DNA of 64,000 bases from Chitinophaga varians (GTDB lineage Bacteria > Bacteroidota > Bacteroidia > Chitinophagales > Chitinophagaceae), in the NCBI RefSeq assembly GCF_012641275.1, contig NZ_JABAIA010000002.1:1984001-2048000 (forward strand), in the 5' to 3' direction. Position numbers and translations under genes: made by a program. Below are positions 27,712 to 36,082 of this stretch, in pieces (within the stretch, counting starts at the first letter, position 1; every line of letters begins with the position of its first letter). The notes under the pieces are model-generated. The model ran no database searches and was not told where the DNA came from. It was given only the letters and a program-made list of their open reading frames with translations.

Positions 27712-28650
27712 CTAAAACCATTTCTTCTTCATGAAATACATGCTGATGATCACGGAGATCACGACGGAGAGGATGATCGGTATATAGAAAGCGTGTATGC
27801 TGTGCTGATAGGGAAGTTCTACGTTCATACCGTAGATGCTGGCCACCAGCATGGGAAAAGTAAGGATGATCGTGATGGAGGTCAATCTTTTCATGACCAC
27901 GTTCAGGTTGTTGGAGATGATGCTGGCGAAGGCGTCCATGGTGCTGCTGAGGATATTGGTGTAGATATTGGCCATTTCGAGGGCCTGGGAAGTATCTACG
28001 ATCAGGTCATGGAGGAATTCCTTTTCATCTTCATTGAGGCCGAGGAAATTGGTCCTTTCCAGTTTCATCAGCAGCAGTTCATTGCTGCGCAGGGCGGTGA
28101 CGAAGTAAACGAGGCTTTTTTGTATACGCATGATGGCGAGCAGTTCTTCGTTCCGGTTGGAATCGTAGAGTTTTGCTTCCAGCATGTTTCTGCGTTGGTT
28201 GATTTCTTTGAGGTAATCGAGGAAGTTGACCACGACTTTCTCAAAGATTTTGAGCACCATCATGTTTCTTTTTTCAGGAGAGCGGTTGTGGAAGGTGTCC
28301 AGGAACCGTTTGATGGCTGCGTTATCGAAGGAGTTGACCGTCAGGATCTGATTATGTGTGAGGATGATCACGATGGGGATGGTGATGTAATAGGCATCGC
28401 TTTCATTGATGGAGTTGTTCTCCGTCGGTGTTTTGATAACGATGAGTTTTACATTGTCTTCCAGCTCATAGCGTGATTTTTCATCGATATCGAGCGAGTC
28501 GGTCAGGAAGTCCAGCGGTATGTCCAGTGCTTCGGAGAGCTGTTCAAATTCAGCCTGTTTCAGCGGAGGGGTGATGTTTACCCAGGCGTCGTTTTCAGGC
28601 GCCTGGATAGCCACTGTCTTGGAATCTATGTTTTTGAAGTATTGGATCAT
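27712..28650 (-). CDS. CorA-like magnesium/divalent cation transporter
   Basis: The 312-residue protein has a large cytoplasmic N-terminal domain, a long stalk helix (about 190-250) and two C-terminal membrane helices. The signature YGMN follows the first membrane helix (ASIYGMNVELPY), as in CorA pores. A lysine-rich C-terminus (MKKKW) ends the protein. Transport of Mg2+ or Co2+ is the usual role. dapF lies 23 bp upstream on the same strand. Confidence 0.9.
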   Translation of the reverse strand: MIQYFKNIDSKTVAIQAPENDAWVNITPPLKQAEFEQLSEALDIPLDFLTDSLDIDEKSRYELEDNVKLIVIKTPTENNSINESDAYYITIPIVIILTHNQILTVNSFDNAAIKRFLDTFHNRSPEKRNMMVLKIFEKVVVNFLDYLKEINQRRNMLEAKLYDSNRNEELLAIMRIQKSLVYFVTALRSNELLLMKLERTNFLGLNEDEKEFLHDLIVDTSQALEMANIYTNILSSTMDAFASIISNNLNVVMKRLTSITIILTFPMLVASIYGMNVELPYQHSIHAFYIPIILSVVISVIISMYFMKKKWF

Positions 28651-28673
28651 CTGCAGGGGTAAAAAAAGCGTTA

Positions 28674-29459
28674 TCAGCCAATGGTTATCTGTCCTTCAAA
28701 CACCAAGGTGGCGGGGCCACAGAGCCAGATGTTGGAGAAGGTGCGTTCGCCGGTACGGGTAAAGCGTACTTCCAGTTGTCCGCCGAGTGTCTGAACGGGG
28801 ACTACATATTCTTTCTCTTCTTTGCCGGCGAAGGTGATAGCGGCGGCTGTGACGCCGGTGCCGCAGGAATAGGTTTCATCTTCCACGCCTCTTTCGTAGG
28901 TACGTACGAAGATGCCGTTTTCAAACGGCTGTACGAAATTGACATTGGTGCCTTCTGCCGCAAAACGTTCATTATAGCGTATCTGGCGGCCTTCGTTAAA
29001 TACGTCCACCGCTTGTACATCGTCCACATATTTTACAAAATGTGGGGAGCCGGTATTGAGATAATAATGCAGCGGGCCTTGTTCCACGAAGTCTACGTCC
29101 TGCATTTTCAGGTTGACCCAGTTCTCTCCGTCCATGGTGGCTTCGTGTTCGCCATCTACCGCGATAAAGTACAGGTTGCCGTCACCTACGCCCATTTTAT
29201 GGGCAAAAGCGGCGAGGCAGCGGCCTCCGTTGCCGCACATGGAACTTTCGCGGCCGTCGGAGTTATAATATTTCATGGCGAAGTCGTAGTCTTCACTTTT
29301 GTTCAGGAGCATCAGGCCGTCGGCACCGATGCCGAAACGGCGGTCGCACAGTTCGTTCACCTGTTCGTTGGTGAGCCAGTCATACTGTCCCTGCCGGTTG
29401 TCCATGATAACGAAATCGTTGCCGGTACCCTGGTATTTATAGAAATGGATCTGTTGCAT
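28674..29459 (-). CDS. dapF: Diaminopimelate epimerase
   Basis: This 261-residue PLP-independent epimerase converts LL- to meso-diaminopimelate for lysine and peptidoglycan synthesis. The two catalytic cysteines are Cys75 (SMCGNGGRC) and Cys199 (SCGTGVTAAA), each in the conserved setting, and the N-terminus has GTGNDF. The length is normal. A TATCTTTG box ends 4 bp before the ATG, so either the transcript is leaderless or that box is a coincidence. Confidence 0.95.
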   Translation of the reverse strand: MQQIHFYKYQGTGNDFVIMDNRQGQYDWLTNEQVNELCDRRFGIGADGLMLLNKSEDYDFAMKYYNSDGRESSMCGNGGRCLAAFAHKMGVGDGNLYFIAVDGEHEATMDGENWVNLKMQDVDFVEQGPLHYYLNTGSPHFVKYVDDVQAVDVFNEGRQIRYNERFAAEGTNVNFVQPFENGIFVRTYERGVEDETYSCGTGVTAAAITFAGKEEKEYVVPVQTLGGQLEVRFTRTGERTFSNIWLCGPATLVFEGQITIG

Positions 29460-29490
29460 AAGGCAAAGATAGAAAAGAATGATGATGGTT

Positions 29491-29516
29491 TTCCCGGGGC
29501 TGCGGCCCGGGGGGAA
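29491..29516. repeat. REP-like palindrome, GC-rich variant
   Basis: A CCCGGGGC/GGCCCGGGG hairpin with flanking TTCCC...GGGAA. It resembles the other REP-like elements but with C and G replacing the A/T positions, and lies 24 bp before an exact copy at 29540. Confidence 0.55.
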
Positions 29517-29539
29517 AATTTAACGGGAAGTTCCCATTT

Positions 29540-29559
29540 CCCAGGGCTGAAGCCCTGGG
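29540..29559. repeat. REP-like palindrome, copy identical to 19672
   Basis: CCCAGGGCTGAAGCCCTGGG, an exact match to the element 9.9 kb away. It lies in the 382-bp gap between dapF and the nucleoside phosphorylase gene. Confidence 0.8.
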
Positions 29560-29600
29560 TGACGATTAGTTCAGGCTTTTTAGGGAAGACCCCATATTAC

Positions 29601-29737
29601 GGCATTCATCTCTACATGTAGCGTTTATGGTATTCATCTCTACATGTAGCATTTATAGTATTCATCTCCTTATGTGCATTTGTGGCATTCATCTCCATAT
29701 GCAGCACGAGAAAGCTTCATCTTAATATGCATCATGG
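29601..29737. repeat. Degenerate 28-bp tandem repeat, about five units
   Basis: Units begin at 29601, 29629, 29657, 29684 and 29714. Each contains an ATTCATCTC-like core followed by a palindromic ATGTA/ATATG segment. The first two are nearly identical and the later ones decay. The tract lies in the intergenic region between dapF and the nucleoside phosphorylase gene. No ORF spans it convincingly. Confidence 0.75.
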
Positions 29738-29797
29738 AAAGGCATAAGCTGTCAGTTATGGCCCCCCTGCAAAACACGCCCGGAACACACAACGTAG

Positions 29798-29817
29798 CCC
29801 AGGGCTTTAGCCCTGGG
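29798..29817. repeat. REP-like palindrome, TT-loop variant
   Basis: CCCAGGGCTTTAGCCCTGGG has the same 9-bp arms as at 19672 with a TT loop instead of GA. It lies 25 bp downstream of the nucleoside phosphorylase stop and may act as its terminator. Confidence 0.75.
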
Positions 29818-29841
29818 GACGGAGCTGCGAAGCAGCCGTTT

Positions 29842-30723
29842 TTATAACGTAGCAATAATCCCCAGGCCTTTCTGTATCAATGCTTCCACGGCTGCGCCGC
29901 CGTCTTTCGAGAATTCCTGCCGGATGCGGTTGGCCACGATGGCGCTGACAGACAGGCATTGGTGGCCGAGTACGCGTCCCATGCCGTATATGGCAGATGT
30001 TTCCATCTCGAAGTTGGTGATGCGGTGCCCTTCATAGGAGAAGCCGGTGAGGTTGTCGATCAGGTTCGGATTTGACAGCTGTCCTCTCAGCATACGGCCT
30101 TGTGGCGCGTAGAAGCCGGGGCAGGTAACGGTGATGCCTGTATGAAATCCGTCGGTGAAGCGCTGACGCAGGTCTTCGCCGGCGGTGAAGAGGCATGGAT
30201 TGGCGCCACCGGGCTGCAGCATTACCTGGCCGCGGAAGGCTTCCAGCAGTTGTTTTTCTTCTGTGGTGTTTTCAAAAGCGTAGTAGGCCATGAGGTTATC
30301 GAGGCCAAGGCCATGGGAAGAAACGACAAAGCTGTCTACCGGAATGCTGTCCTGCAGCGCGCCGGAAGTGCCCAGGCGGATTACCTGAAGGGAGGTCAGC
30401 TGGTCTTTCACGAGGCGTGTCTGGAAGTCGATATTCACGAGGGCGTCGAGTTCATTGAGCACGATATCGATGTTATCGGTACCGATGCCGGTGGATACGA
30501 CAGACAGTCTTTTGTTTCCGATATAACCGGTATGGGTAACAAATTCGCGGTGTTGCGATTTGTGTTCTATTTTATCGAAGTGTTTGGTCACTGCCGGAAC
30601 ACGGTCCGGATCGCCCACAGTGATGATGGTATGAGCCAGTTCTTCCGGTCTTACGTCCAGGTGATATACCGCTCCACGGCTGTTGATAATAAGCTCAGAT
30701 TCAGCAATACGTTTATTCTCCAT
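29842..30723 (-). CDS. Nucleoside phosphorylase (uridine phosphorylase-like)
   Basis: This enzyme of about 293 residues from the PNP/UDP phosphorylase family phosphorolyses nucleosides for salvage. The phosphate-binding VGDPDR motif is near the N-terminus, VVSTGIGTDN in the middle, and NFEMETSAIYGMG near residue 235 contains the ribose-binding Met-Glu. The frame is open to 30759, but ATG 30723 (MENKRIAESE) is the likely start. Base specificity cannot be told. Confidence 0.87.
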   Translation of the reverse strand: MENKRIAESELIINSRGAVYHLDVRPEELAHTIITVGDPDRVPAVTKHFDKIEHKSQHREFVTHTGYIGNKRLSVVSTGIGTDNIDIVLNELDALVNIDFQTRLVKDQLTSLQVIRLGTSGALQDSIPVDSFVVSSHGLGLDNLMAYYAFENTTEEKQLLEAFRGQVMLQPGGANPCLFTAGEDLRQRFTDGFHTGITVTCPGFYAPQGRMLRGQLSNPNLIDNLTGFSYEGHRITNFEMETSAIYGMGRVLGHQCLSVSAIVANRIRQEFSKDGGAAVEALIQKGLGIIATL

Positions 30724-30821
30724 GTTATTAATTTTTAATTCAACATTCCTTGTTGGCACCTCAATATTCCCACGTTCTGTATAATTATCAAAATATTTTT
30801 TCAGATATTTTTTGAATAATA

Positions 30822-30852
30822 TTTGGTGGTTATCAGAAATTTACTACTTTTG
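30822..30852 (+). promoter_or_regulatory. Promoter of tRNA-Cys
   Basis: TTTG at 30822-30825, a 19-bp spacer and TACTTTTG at 30845-30852 form a full match to the Bacteroidota sigma-A pattern TTTG-N19-TAnnTTTG. It is followed by a 68-nt leader and then the tRNA. Confidence 0.8.
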
Positions 30853-30917
30853 CAATCCCACAAAACGACGGGGACGCCCGCTGAAGGCAAGCATCAGCAA
30901 GTGTTTTGGTCGGATTG
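30853..30917 (+). other. Structured 5' leader of the tRNA-Cys transcript
   Basis: The leader can fold into a long stem: CAATCC (30853-30858) pairs with GGATTG (30912-30917), and CAAAAC (30861-30866) with GTTTTG (30903-30908). The helix ends 3 nt before the tRNA acceptor stem, so it may guide RNase P or simply be processed off. Confidence 0.45.
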
Positions 30918-30920
30918 TAT

Positions 30921-30991
30921 GGTTCCGTGGCCGAGTGGCTAGGCAGAGGTCTGCAAAACCTCGTACAGCGGTTCGAATCCGCTCGGAACCT
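30921..30991 (+). tRNA. tRNA-Cys (GCA)
   Basis: The acceptor GGTTCCG pairs with CGGAACC, followed by discriminator T. The anticodon stem GAGGT/ACCTC encloses the loop CTGCAAA, giving anticodon GCA. The T loop is GTTCGAATC. CCA is not encoded. A promoter lies upstream and a terminator at 31008. Confidence 0.96.
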
Positions 30992-31007
30992 CAGATGGGA
31001 AAGTAAG

Positions 31008-31034
31008 AAGCCGCTCTTGTAGCGGCTTTTTTGT
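31008..31034 (+). terminator. Terminator after tRNA-Cys
   Basis: An 8-bp stem AAGCCGCT/AGCGGCTT with a CTTGT loop and a T-rich tail lies 16 bp after the tRNA. The rest of the gap to the GNAT gene (31035-31290) shows nothing clear. Confidence 0.88.
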
Positions 31035-31290
31035 TTTCTTGCCCATGGCTGTTTTCAGCCGGTTGGTGCAACGCATGGAAGCAGGTTGTTTTTCCCCACA
31101 TATTGGTTCTTATCCAGCCATTTTTTTTCTCTGAAAATTAATTTTTTGTTTGATCGTTTACCTGTGAATTTGTCGTAAATTGCTTATCCCGCAAAAGTTT
31201 GGGGGTGTTCCCGGAAACCAGTCAGAGAGATAGGAACGCCCTATTCCGGAAGGCTTTTGCGTTTTCCCGATAATTTTTAAAAGTGTGGCG

Positions 31291-31773
31291 ATGACAGAGA
31301 TCATTAAAGTAACCGCAGCAGATACCGGAAGCCTGGAACAGGTAAAACTACTTTTCAGAGAATATGCCAACTGGTTAAATGTTGACCTTAGCTTTCAGCA
31401 GTTTGAAGATGAGATGGCCCACCTGCCCGGCGTATATTCCGCCCCCGGCGGCGCCCTGTTACTGGCCAAAGTAGATGGCCAGGTGGCAGGATGTGTGGCT
31501 ATCCGTCCTTTTGACAACACTACCGCTGAAATGAAACGTCTTTTTGTAAGGGACGTTTTCAAGGGCCATGGCGTAGGCAAGGCATTGGCGGCTGAAGCCA
31601 TTGAAGAGAGCCGTAACCTGGGCTATAAACGTATTCTGCTCGATACGCTGGCACATATGCGGCCGGCCATTGAATTATATACGTCGCTGGGATTCCAGCC
31701 TATAGCAGCGTATTACGACAACCCTATCAGCAGTGCGGTATACCTGTCACTGAGCCTGGAGAAAGCTTCCTGA
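31291..31773 (+). CDS. GNAT-family N-acetyltransferase
   Basis: The GNAT enzyme of about 160 residues has the acetyl-CoA loop in RLFVRDVFKGHGVGKAL (the R/Q-x-x-G-x-G/A pattern), a preceding MKRLFV strand, and a late ELYTSLGF motif. ATG 31291 is chosen over the in-frame GTG two codons upstream. The acceptor is unknown. It stands alone, with a tRNA upstream and a convergent gene downstream. Confidence 0.87.
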   Translation: MTEIIKVTAADTGSLEQVKLLFREYANWLNVDLSFQQFEDEMAHLPGVYSAPGGALLLAKVDGQVAGCVAIRPFDNTTAEMKRLFVRDVFKGHGVGKALAAEAIEESRNLGYKRILLDTLAHMRPAIELYTSLGFQPIAAYYDNPISSAVYLSLSLEKAS

Positions 31774-31843
31774 TCAGTGTAGAAGGGCGCAGGCAACAAA
31801 TGCTTTTATTATGCATGTTTGCTGCGCTGCGCCTTTGAATGAA

Positions 31844-33148
31844 TTAGCCGACAGACGGCAGTTTGTACCCATTATGATATCCGGCAGCCAGCATTTGATT
31901 GGCGTCGCTGTCGGTAAACTGTCCTGCGTGTTTGTCCCAATACAATTTTTTCCCGGTCCTGAAGGCTACGTTCCCCATTTGAGCCATGGTAGCGATATGC
32001 GCGCCTGCCTGTACCGGCGTGCGCAAATCGTCCAGCCGGCGTGAACGGACTACGTCGATGAAGTTCTGCGTATGCAGGTCAAGGCCATTGTCTACCGCTT
32101 TCTGGCGGGCAACGGCTTCCATTTTGTCTTTTTCGGGAATTACTTCCCATCCGCCGCGGTCCAGCACCAGCGTGCCGTTGTTGCCGATAAAGGCGATACC
32201 ATGGTCGCGCCCGTAAGGACCGCCATTGATGCCCTGTGCCTGTTCCCACTGGATGTTGAAGCCATCGAATTCATACACGGTGGTGAGGGTGTCGGGCGTT
32301 TCTGCGGCGTCATCGGGGTAGGCAAACTTGCCCCCGGCGGCCATCACGGATTTGGGTGTTTCCGCTTTCATGCCCAGCAGGGCATAGTCGAGCAAATGAA
32401 CGCCCCAGTCGGTCATCAGGCCACCGGCATAGTCCCAGTACCAGCGGAAATTGAAATGGAAACGGTTGGCGTTAAAAGGGCGCTCTTTAGCGGGGCCCAG
32501 CCATGCTTTGTAGTCTACGCCGGCAGGTGGGGCGCTGTCGGGTTTAACGGGGATGGACTTCATCCAGCCCATATACGCCCAAGCCTTTACCAGGCGTACC
32601 TGTCCCAGTTTACCGGAATGAACAAAGGCCACGGCGTCTTTAAAATGTTGCTGGCTGCGTTGCCACTGGCCTACCTGTACGGCGCGGCGGTGGCGCTGCT
32701 GTGCGGACACCATGGCGCGGCATTCCATGATGGAATTGCCCAATGGCTTTTCTACGTACACGTCTTTACCGGCGGAGCAGGCGTCCGTCATCTGGAGGCA
32801 GTGCCAGTGGTCCGGCGTGCCGATGATCACGGCATCGATGGACTTGTCATCGAGCAGCTTACGGTAATCACTATACGCTTTGGCTTTGATGCCTTGTTGA
32901 GAAAGCTCACCGATACGTTTGTCCAATACGTTGCGGTCTACATCGCAGAGGGCTACACATTGTGCGGCCGGATGTTTGAGCATGGCGGTAAGGTCGGACC
33001 AACCCATCCCGTTGATGCCGATGGCGGCAATACGGACGCGGTCGGAGGGGGCAACAGCCTGTAAACCGGCGGGCAGCATGGACAGCAGGCCGGCGCCGCC
33101 TGCCAAGGCGGACGCGGAACGGAGGAAGTCCCTTCGTGTGTGTTTCAT
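31844..33148 (-). CDS. Gfo/Idh/MocA-family oxidoreductase with Tat signal
   Basis: The 434-residue protein begins with a twin-arginine signal (TRRDFLRSASALAGGAGLL), so it is probably exported folded with its NAD(P) cofactor. The Rossmann part has IAAIGINGMG, and the dinucleotide-proximal EKPLG motif (VYVEKPLG) is at about residue 130. The second domain is the usual Gfo/Idh beta-sheet region with GLMTDWGVHLLD. Such secreted oxidoreductases act on sugars or inositols; the substrate is unknown. Confidence 0.9.
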   Translation of the reverse strand: MKHTRRDFLRSASALAGGAGLLSMLPAGLQAVAPSDRVRIAAIGINGMGWSDLTAMLKHPAAQCVALCDVDRNVLDKRIGELSQQGIKAKAYSDYRKLLDDKSIDAVIIGTPDHWHCLQMTDACSAGKDVYVEKPLGNSIMECRAMVSAQQRHRRAVQVGQWQRSQQHFKDAVAFVHSGKLGQVRLVKAWAYMGWMKSIPVKPDSAPPAGVDYKAWLGPAKERPFNANRFHFNFRWYWDYAGGLMTDWGVHLLDYALLGMKAETPKSVMAAGGKFAYPDDAAETPDTLTTVYEFDGFNIQWEQAQGINGGPYGRDHGIAFIGNNGTLVLDRGGWEVIPEKDKMEAVARQKAVDNGLDLHTQNFIDVVRSRRLDDLRTPVQAGAHIATMAQMGNVAFRTGKKLYWDKHAGQFTDSDANQMLAAGYHNGYKLPSVG

Positions 33149-33185
33149 AATGTGGAATTTTAGGTCAACAAAATAATAAAAAATA

Positions 33186-33217
33186 ACAAAGGCTGGTCAG
33201 AAAAGACCAGCCTTTGT
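33186..33217. terminator. Terminator after the MoxR-like gene
   Basis: A 13-bp perfect stem (ACAAAGGCTGGTC/GACCAGCCTTTGT, loop AGAAAA) lies 20 bp after the ATPase stop on the minus strand and before the next gene on that strand. Confidence 0.85.
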
Positions 33218-33237
33218 TGTCAGATTATTGATAAAGA

Positions 33238-34755
33238 TTAAAATTCGGGTTCGTCGCTGTTGTCATCCTCGTCGTCGTTGCTCAGGCTGAAGTTCATCAT
33301 GGTGCCCAGCAGATCGCTGAAGCGGGTATCGTTTTCCCCTACTTTTTTGCTGATCAGGGAGTACGATGCCAGTCCGTGCAGCACGAATTCCATGAGCAGC
33401 AGGGCCTCGCGGTTGTTGGCCTGCGGGAAACGGGCCTTCACCATGTCTTTCAGCCCTTCTACTTTATTGAGCGTGGTTTCATACTGTTTGTCGCTGATGT
33501 CCTGCATCAGTTGCAGTGAATTGCCTTTGTCGAACCACTGGATAACACTGCGGTAAGGATTTTCCACGGGCACGGCCTGTTTCTTTTTCTTGAACGAATC
33601 AGGATTGGGGAAATAGGTGGCGAAGAGCGTGCGGATGGACTTGTCGAGCAGGTTATGCGCAACCTGTAACGGGCCTTCCTGTTCGCCTTCGTACACCAGT
33701 TCTATTTTACCGGTGATGGCCGGAATAATGGACATCAGGTCGGCTATACGGACGTGTGTTTCTTTTTCCTTGTTGATGATGGCGCGTCTTTCCCCGGAGC
33801 TGACGGCATTTTCAAAGGCGGCAATAGTGAGACGGGCGGAGACGCCGCTTTTTTTGTCTACATATTCACTGTTGCGCGCTTCGAAGGCCACCTGTTCTAT
33901 GAGGCGTTTCACCATATCGGAGATGGCCACACGGGCTTCCTGGTCGGTATGTATATTGGCTTCCTGTTCTGTGATGAGCAGGGAGTTTTCGACGCTTTTC
34001 GGGTAGTGGGTGATGATCTGGCTTTCGATCCTGTCTTTCAGCGGAGTAACGATAGAGCCGCGGTTCGTATAGTCTTCCGGGTTAGCGGTGAAGACAAACA
34101 GGATATCCAGCGGCATCCTTACTTTGAAGCCACGGATCTGGATGTCGCCTTCCTGGAGGATATTGAACAGGGCCACCTGTATACGTGCCTGGAGGTCGGG
34201 CAGTTCGTTGATGACGAAGATGCCGCGGTTGGAGCGGGGAATGATGCCAAAGTGAATGGCACGTTCGTCTGCATAGCTGAGTTTTTGATTGGCGGCCTTG
34301 ATCGGGTCTATGTCCCCGATGAGGTCGGCCACGGACACGTCTGGCGTAGCGAGTTTTTCGGCATAGCGTTCGTCGCGTGAGAGCCAGGTGATGGGCGTTT
34401 TATCGCCTTTTTCCGCGATGAGGTCACGCGCGTAGCGTGACAGTGGCTGGAAAGGGTCATCATTGACTTCAGAGCCTTCCACGATGGGGATGTATTCATC
34501 GAGGAGGTCTGTCATCTGCCGCGCCATGCGGGTTTTAGCCTGTCCGCGGAGACCGAGGAACAGGATATTGTGCCGGGAGAGCAGGGCTCTTTCGGTGTCT
34601 GGTATGACAGTATCTTCGTAGCCAATGATGCCGGGGAAGGATGTTTCTTTTTTCTGCAGTTTTGTGATCAGGTTGCGTCTGATTTCCTCTTTGACTGAAA
34701 CGGGTTGATAGCCACTCTTTTTCAGTTCACCTAACGTCTTGATGCTCGTATCCAT
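33238..34755 (-). CDS. MoxR/magnesium-chelatase-like AAA+ ATPase
   Basis: The 505-residue AAA+ protein has Walker A GLRGQAKT (residues 68-75), a Walker B-like strand IFVINELPDL with Glu in place of the usual DE, and FVFTANPEDYTNRG as the sensor region. A Mg-chelatase BchI-type core is followed by a C-terminal helical region and an Asp/Glu-rich tail. It lies 31 bp downstream of a VWA-domain gene, and ATPase-VWA pairs generally act together in remodelling or metal insertion. The client is unknown. Confidence 0.88.
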   Translation of the reverse strand: MDTSIKTLGELKKSGYQPVSVKEEIRRNLITKLQKKETSFPGIIGYEDTVIPDTERALLSRHNILFLGLRGQAKTRMARQMTDLLDEYIPIVEGSEVNDDPFQPLSRYARDLIAEKGDKTPITWLSRDERYAEKLATPDVSVADLIGDIDPIKAANQKLSYADERAIHFGIIPRSNRGIFVINELPDLQARIQVALFNILQEGDIQIRGFKVRMPLDILFVFTANPEDYTNRGSIVTPLKDRIESQIITHYPKSVENSLLITEQEANIHTDQEARVAISDMVKRLIEQVAFEARNSEYVDKKSGVSARLTIAAFENAVSSGERRAIINKEKETHVRIADLMSIIPAITGKIELVYEGEQEGPLQVAHNLLDKSIRTLFATYFPNPDSFKKKKQAVPVENPYRSVIQWFDKGNSLQLMQDISDKQYETTLNKVEGLKDMVKARFPQANNREALLLMEFVLHGLASYSLISKKVGENDTRFSDLLGTMMNFSLSNDDEDDNSDEPEF

Positions 34756-34786
34756 GTTTAAAAGTTACGCAATTCCTTGCCGGTTT

Positions 34787-35881
34787 TTAGAATAATTTTC
34801 GTTTCCCGTTTTCAAAGTCGTAGAACAGGAACTGGCCCAGATTGTCGGTACCGGAGAAAAAGGCTTTACCGTTGTTGGTTTCGGTAAACTCCTGCACGAA
34901 TTTCTGCAGCCATGGATCTGTAGCTACCATGAAGGTAGTAATGGGTATTTTCAGTTTTTTGCACTGTGCGGCCAGGTTGAGCGTCCTGTTAAGGATTTTA
35001 CGGTCCAGGCCGAAGCTGTTTTTGTAGTATTCTTTCCCGACTTTCAGGCAGGTAGGTTTCCCGTCTGTGATCATAAAGATCTGTTTGTTGGGATTACGCC
35101 GCCGTCGCAGCAGGTCCATGGCCAGTTCCAGGCCAGCCACCGTATTGGTGTGGTAGGGGCCTACTGTCAGATAGGGAAGGTCTTTGATCTCCACCTGCCA
35201 GGCATCGTTGCCAAAAACGATAATGTCCAGCGTATCTTTCGGATAGCGGGTAGTGATGAGTTCACTGAGGGCCATGGCCACTTTTTTGGCGGGGGTGATC
35301 CTGTCTTCTCCGTACAATATCATGGAGTGTGAGATATCGATCATCAGGGCGGTGGACGTCTGGGTTTTGTAGTCTGTTTCCTTGATTTCCAGGTCGTCCT
35401 GATGAATGGAGAAACTGTCGATGCCGTGATTGATCTGGGCATTGCGGATAGAGGCGGTCACATCGAGCTGATCGATGCTGTCACCGAATTCGAAGGGCCT
35501 TGTTTCCGCGTTGAGCTCATCGCCCATGCCCGATTTCCGGATATTGTGATTGCCGACAGTGGATTTTTTGAGTTTTCCGAAGATCTCTTCCAGTGCGTTT
35601 CTGCGGATAGTTTGCTCCGTTTTGGCAGTCAGTTCTATCTTGCCGGTTTCCTCGTTTTCTTTCAGGTATCCTTTTTCGCGGAGTTCCTGAATGAAGTCAC
35701 CTATGCCATACTCATCGTTGGTCAGCCCGAATTCCTTGTCCAGTTCCGTGAGCCACTGCAGGGCTTCTGTAACGTCTCCGCTGGTGTAGGTGAGTAGTTG
35801 GGTGAAGAGGTCCAGCAGTTTCTGGAAGGGAGATCGGGTATCTTCGTCCGGTTTGAACCGGGAAAAAATTATTCCTCTCAT
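34787..35881 (-). CDS. VWA domain-containing protein, partner of the AAA+ ATPase
   Basis: The 364-residue protein has a helical N-terminal part (about 1-170) and a C-terminal von Willebrand A domain with an intact MIDAS motif, DISHS in LMIDISHSMILYG. The later VFGNDAW and ITDGKP blocks match BchD/CoxE-like VWA proteins. No signal peptide is seen, so it is cytoplasmic. It is the upstream gene of the pair. The client protein is not evident. Confidence 0.85.
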   Translation of the reverse strand: MRGIIFSRFKPDEDTRSPFQKLLDLFTQLLTYTSGDVTEALQWLTELDKEFGLTNDEYGIGDFIQELREKGYLKENEETGKIELTAKTEQTIRRNALEEIFGKLKKSTVGNHNIRKSGMGDELNAETRPFEFGDSIDQLDVTASIRNAQINHGIDSFSIHQDDLEIKETDYKTQTSTALMIDISHSMILYGEDRITPAKKVAMALSELITTRYPKDTLDIIVFGNDAWQVEIKDLPYLTVGPYHTNTVAGLELAMDLLRRRRNPNKQIFMITDGKPTCLKVGKEYYKNSFGLDRKILNRTLNLAAQCKKLKIPITTFMVATDPWLQKFVQEFTETNNGKAFFSGTDNLGQFLFYDFENGKRKLF

Positions 35882-36082
35882 AGCACAAAAATCAAATCAA
35901 AGTTCGTTTCTAAAATTAGCGAAAAAATATTTCCCATGGGTGTTCCATTTCCGGGCGGGGTTTTATGATTCAGTTAAGCCTAAGGGAAATGGCCGTTGGT
36001 AGTGGTTTTCGGGGAGAAATGACCAGAACTCTTGTATTTTCCGTTGAAAGCTATTACTTTCAATCATCAAAAAAATAACAAT

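Noticed and set aside
29601..29737. 28-bp repeats as a CRISPR array
   Set aside because: The units abut with no unique spacers and no cas genes are present, so it is an ordinary tandem repeat.
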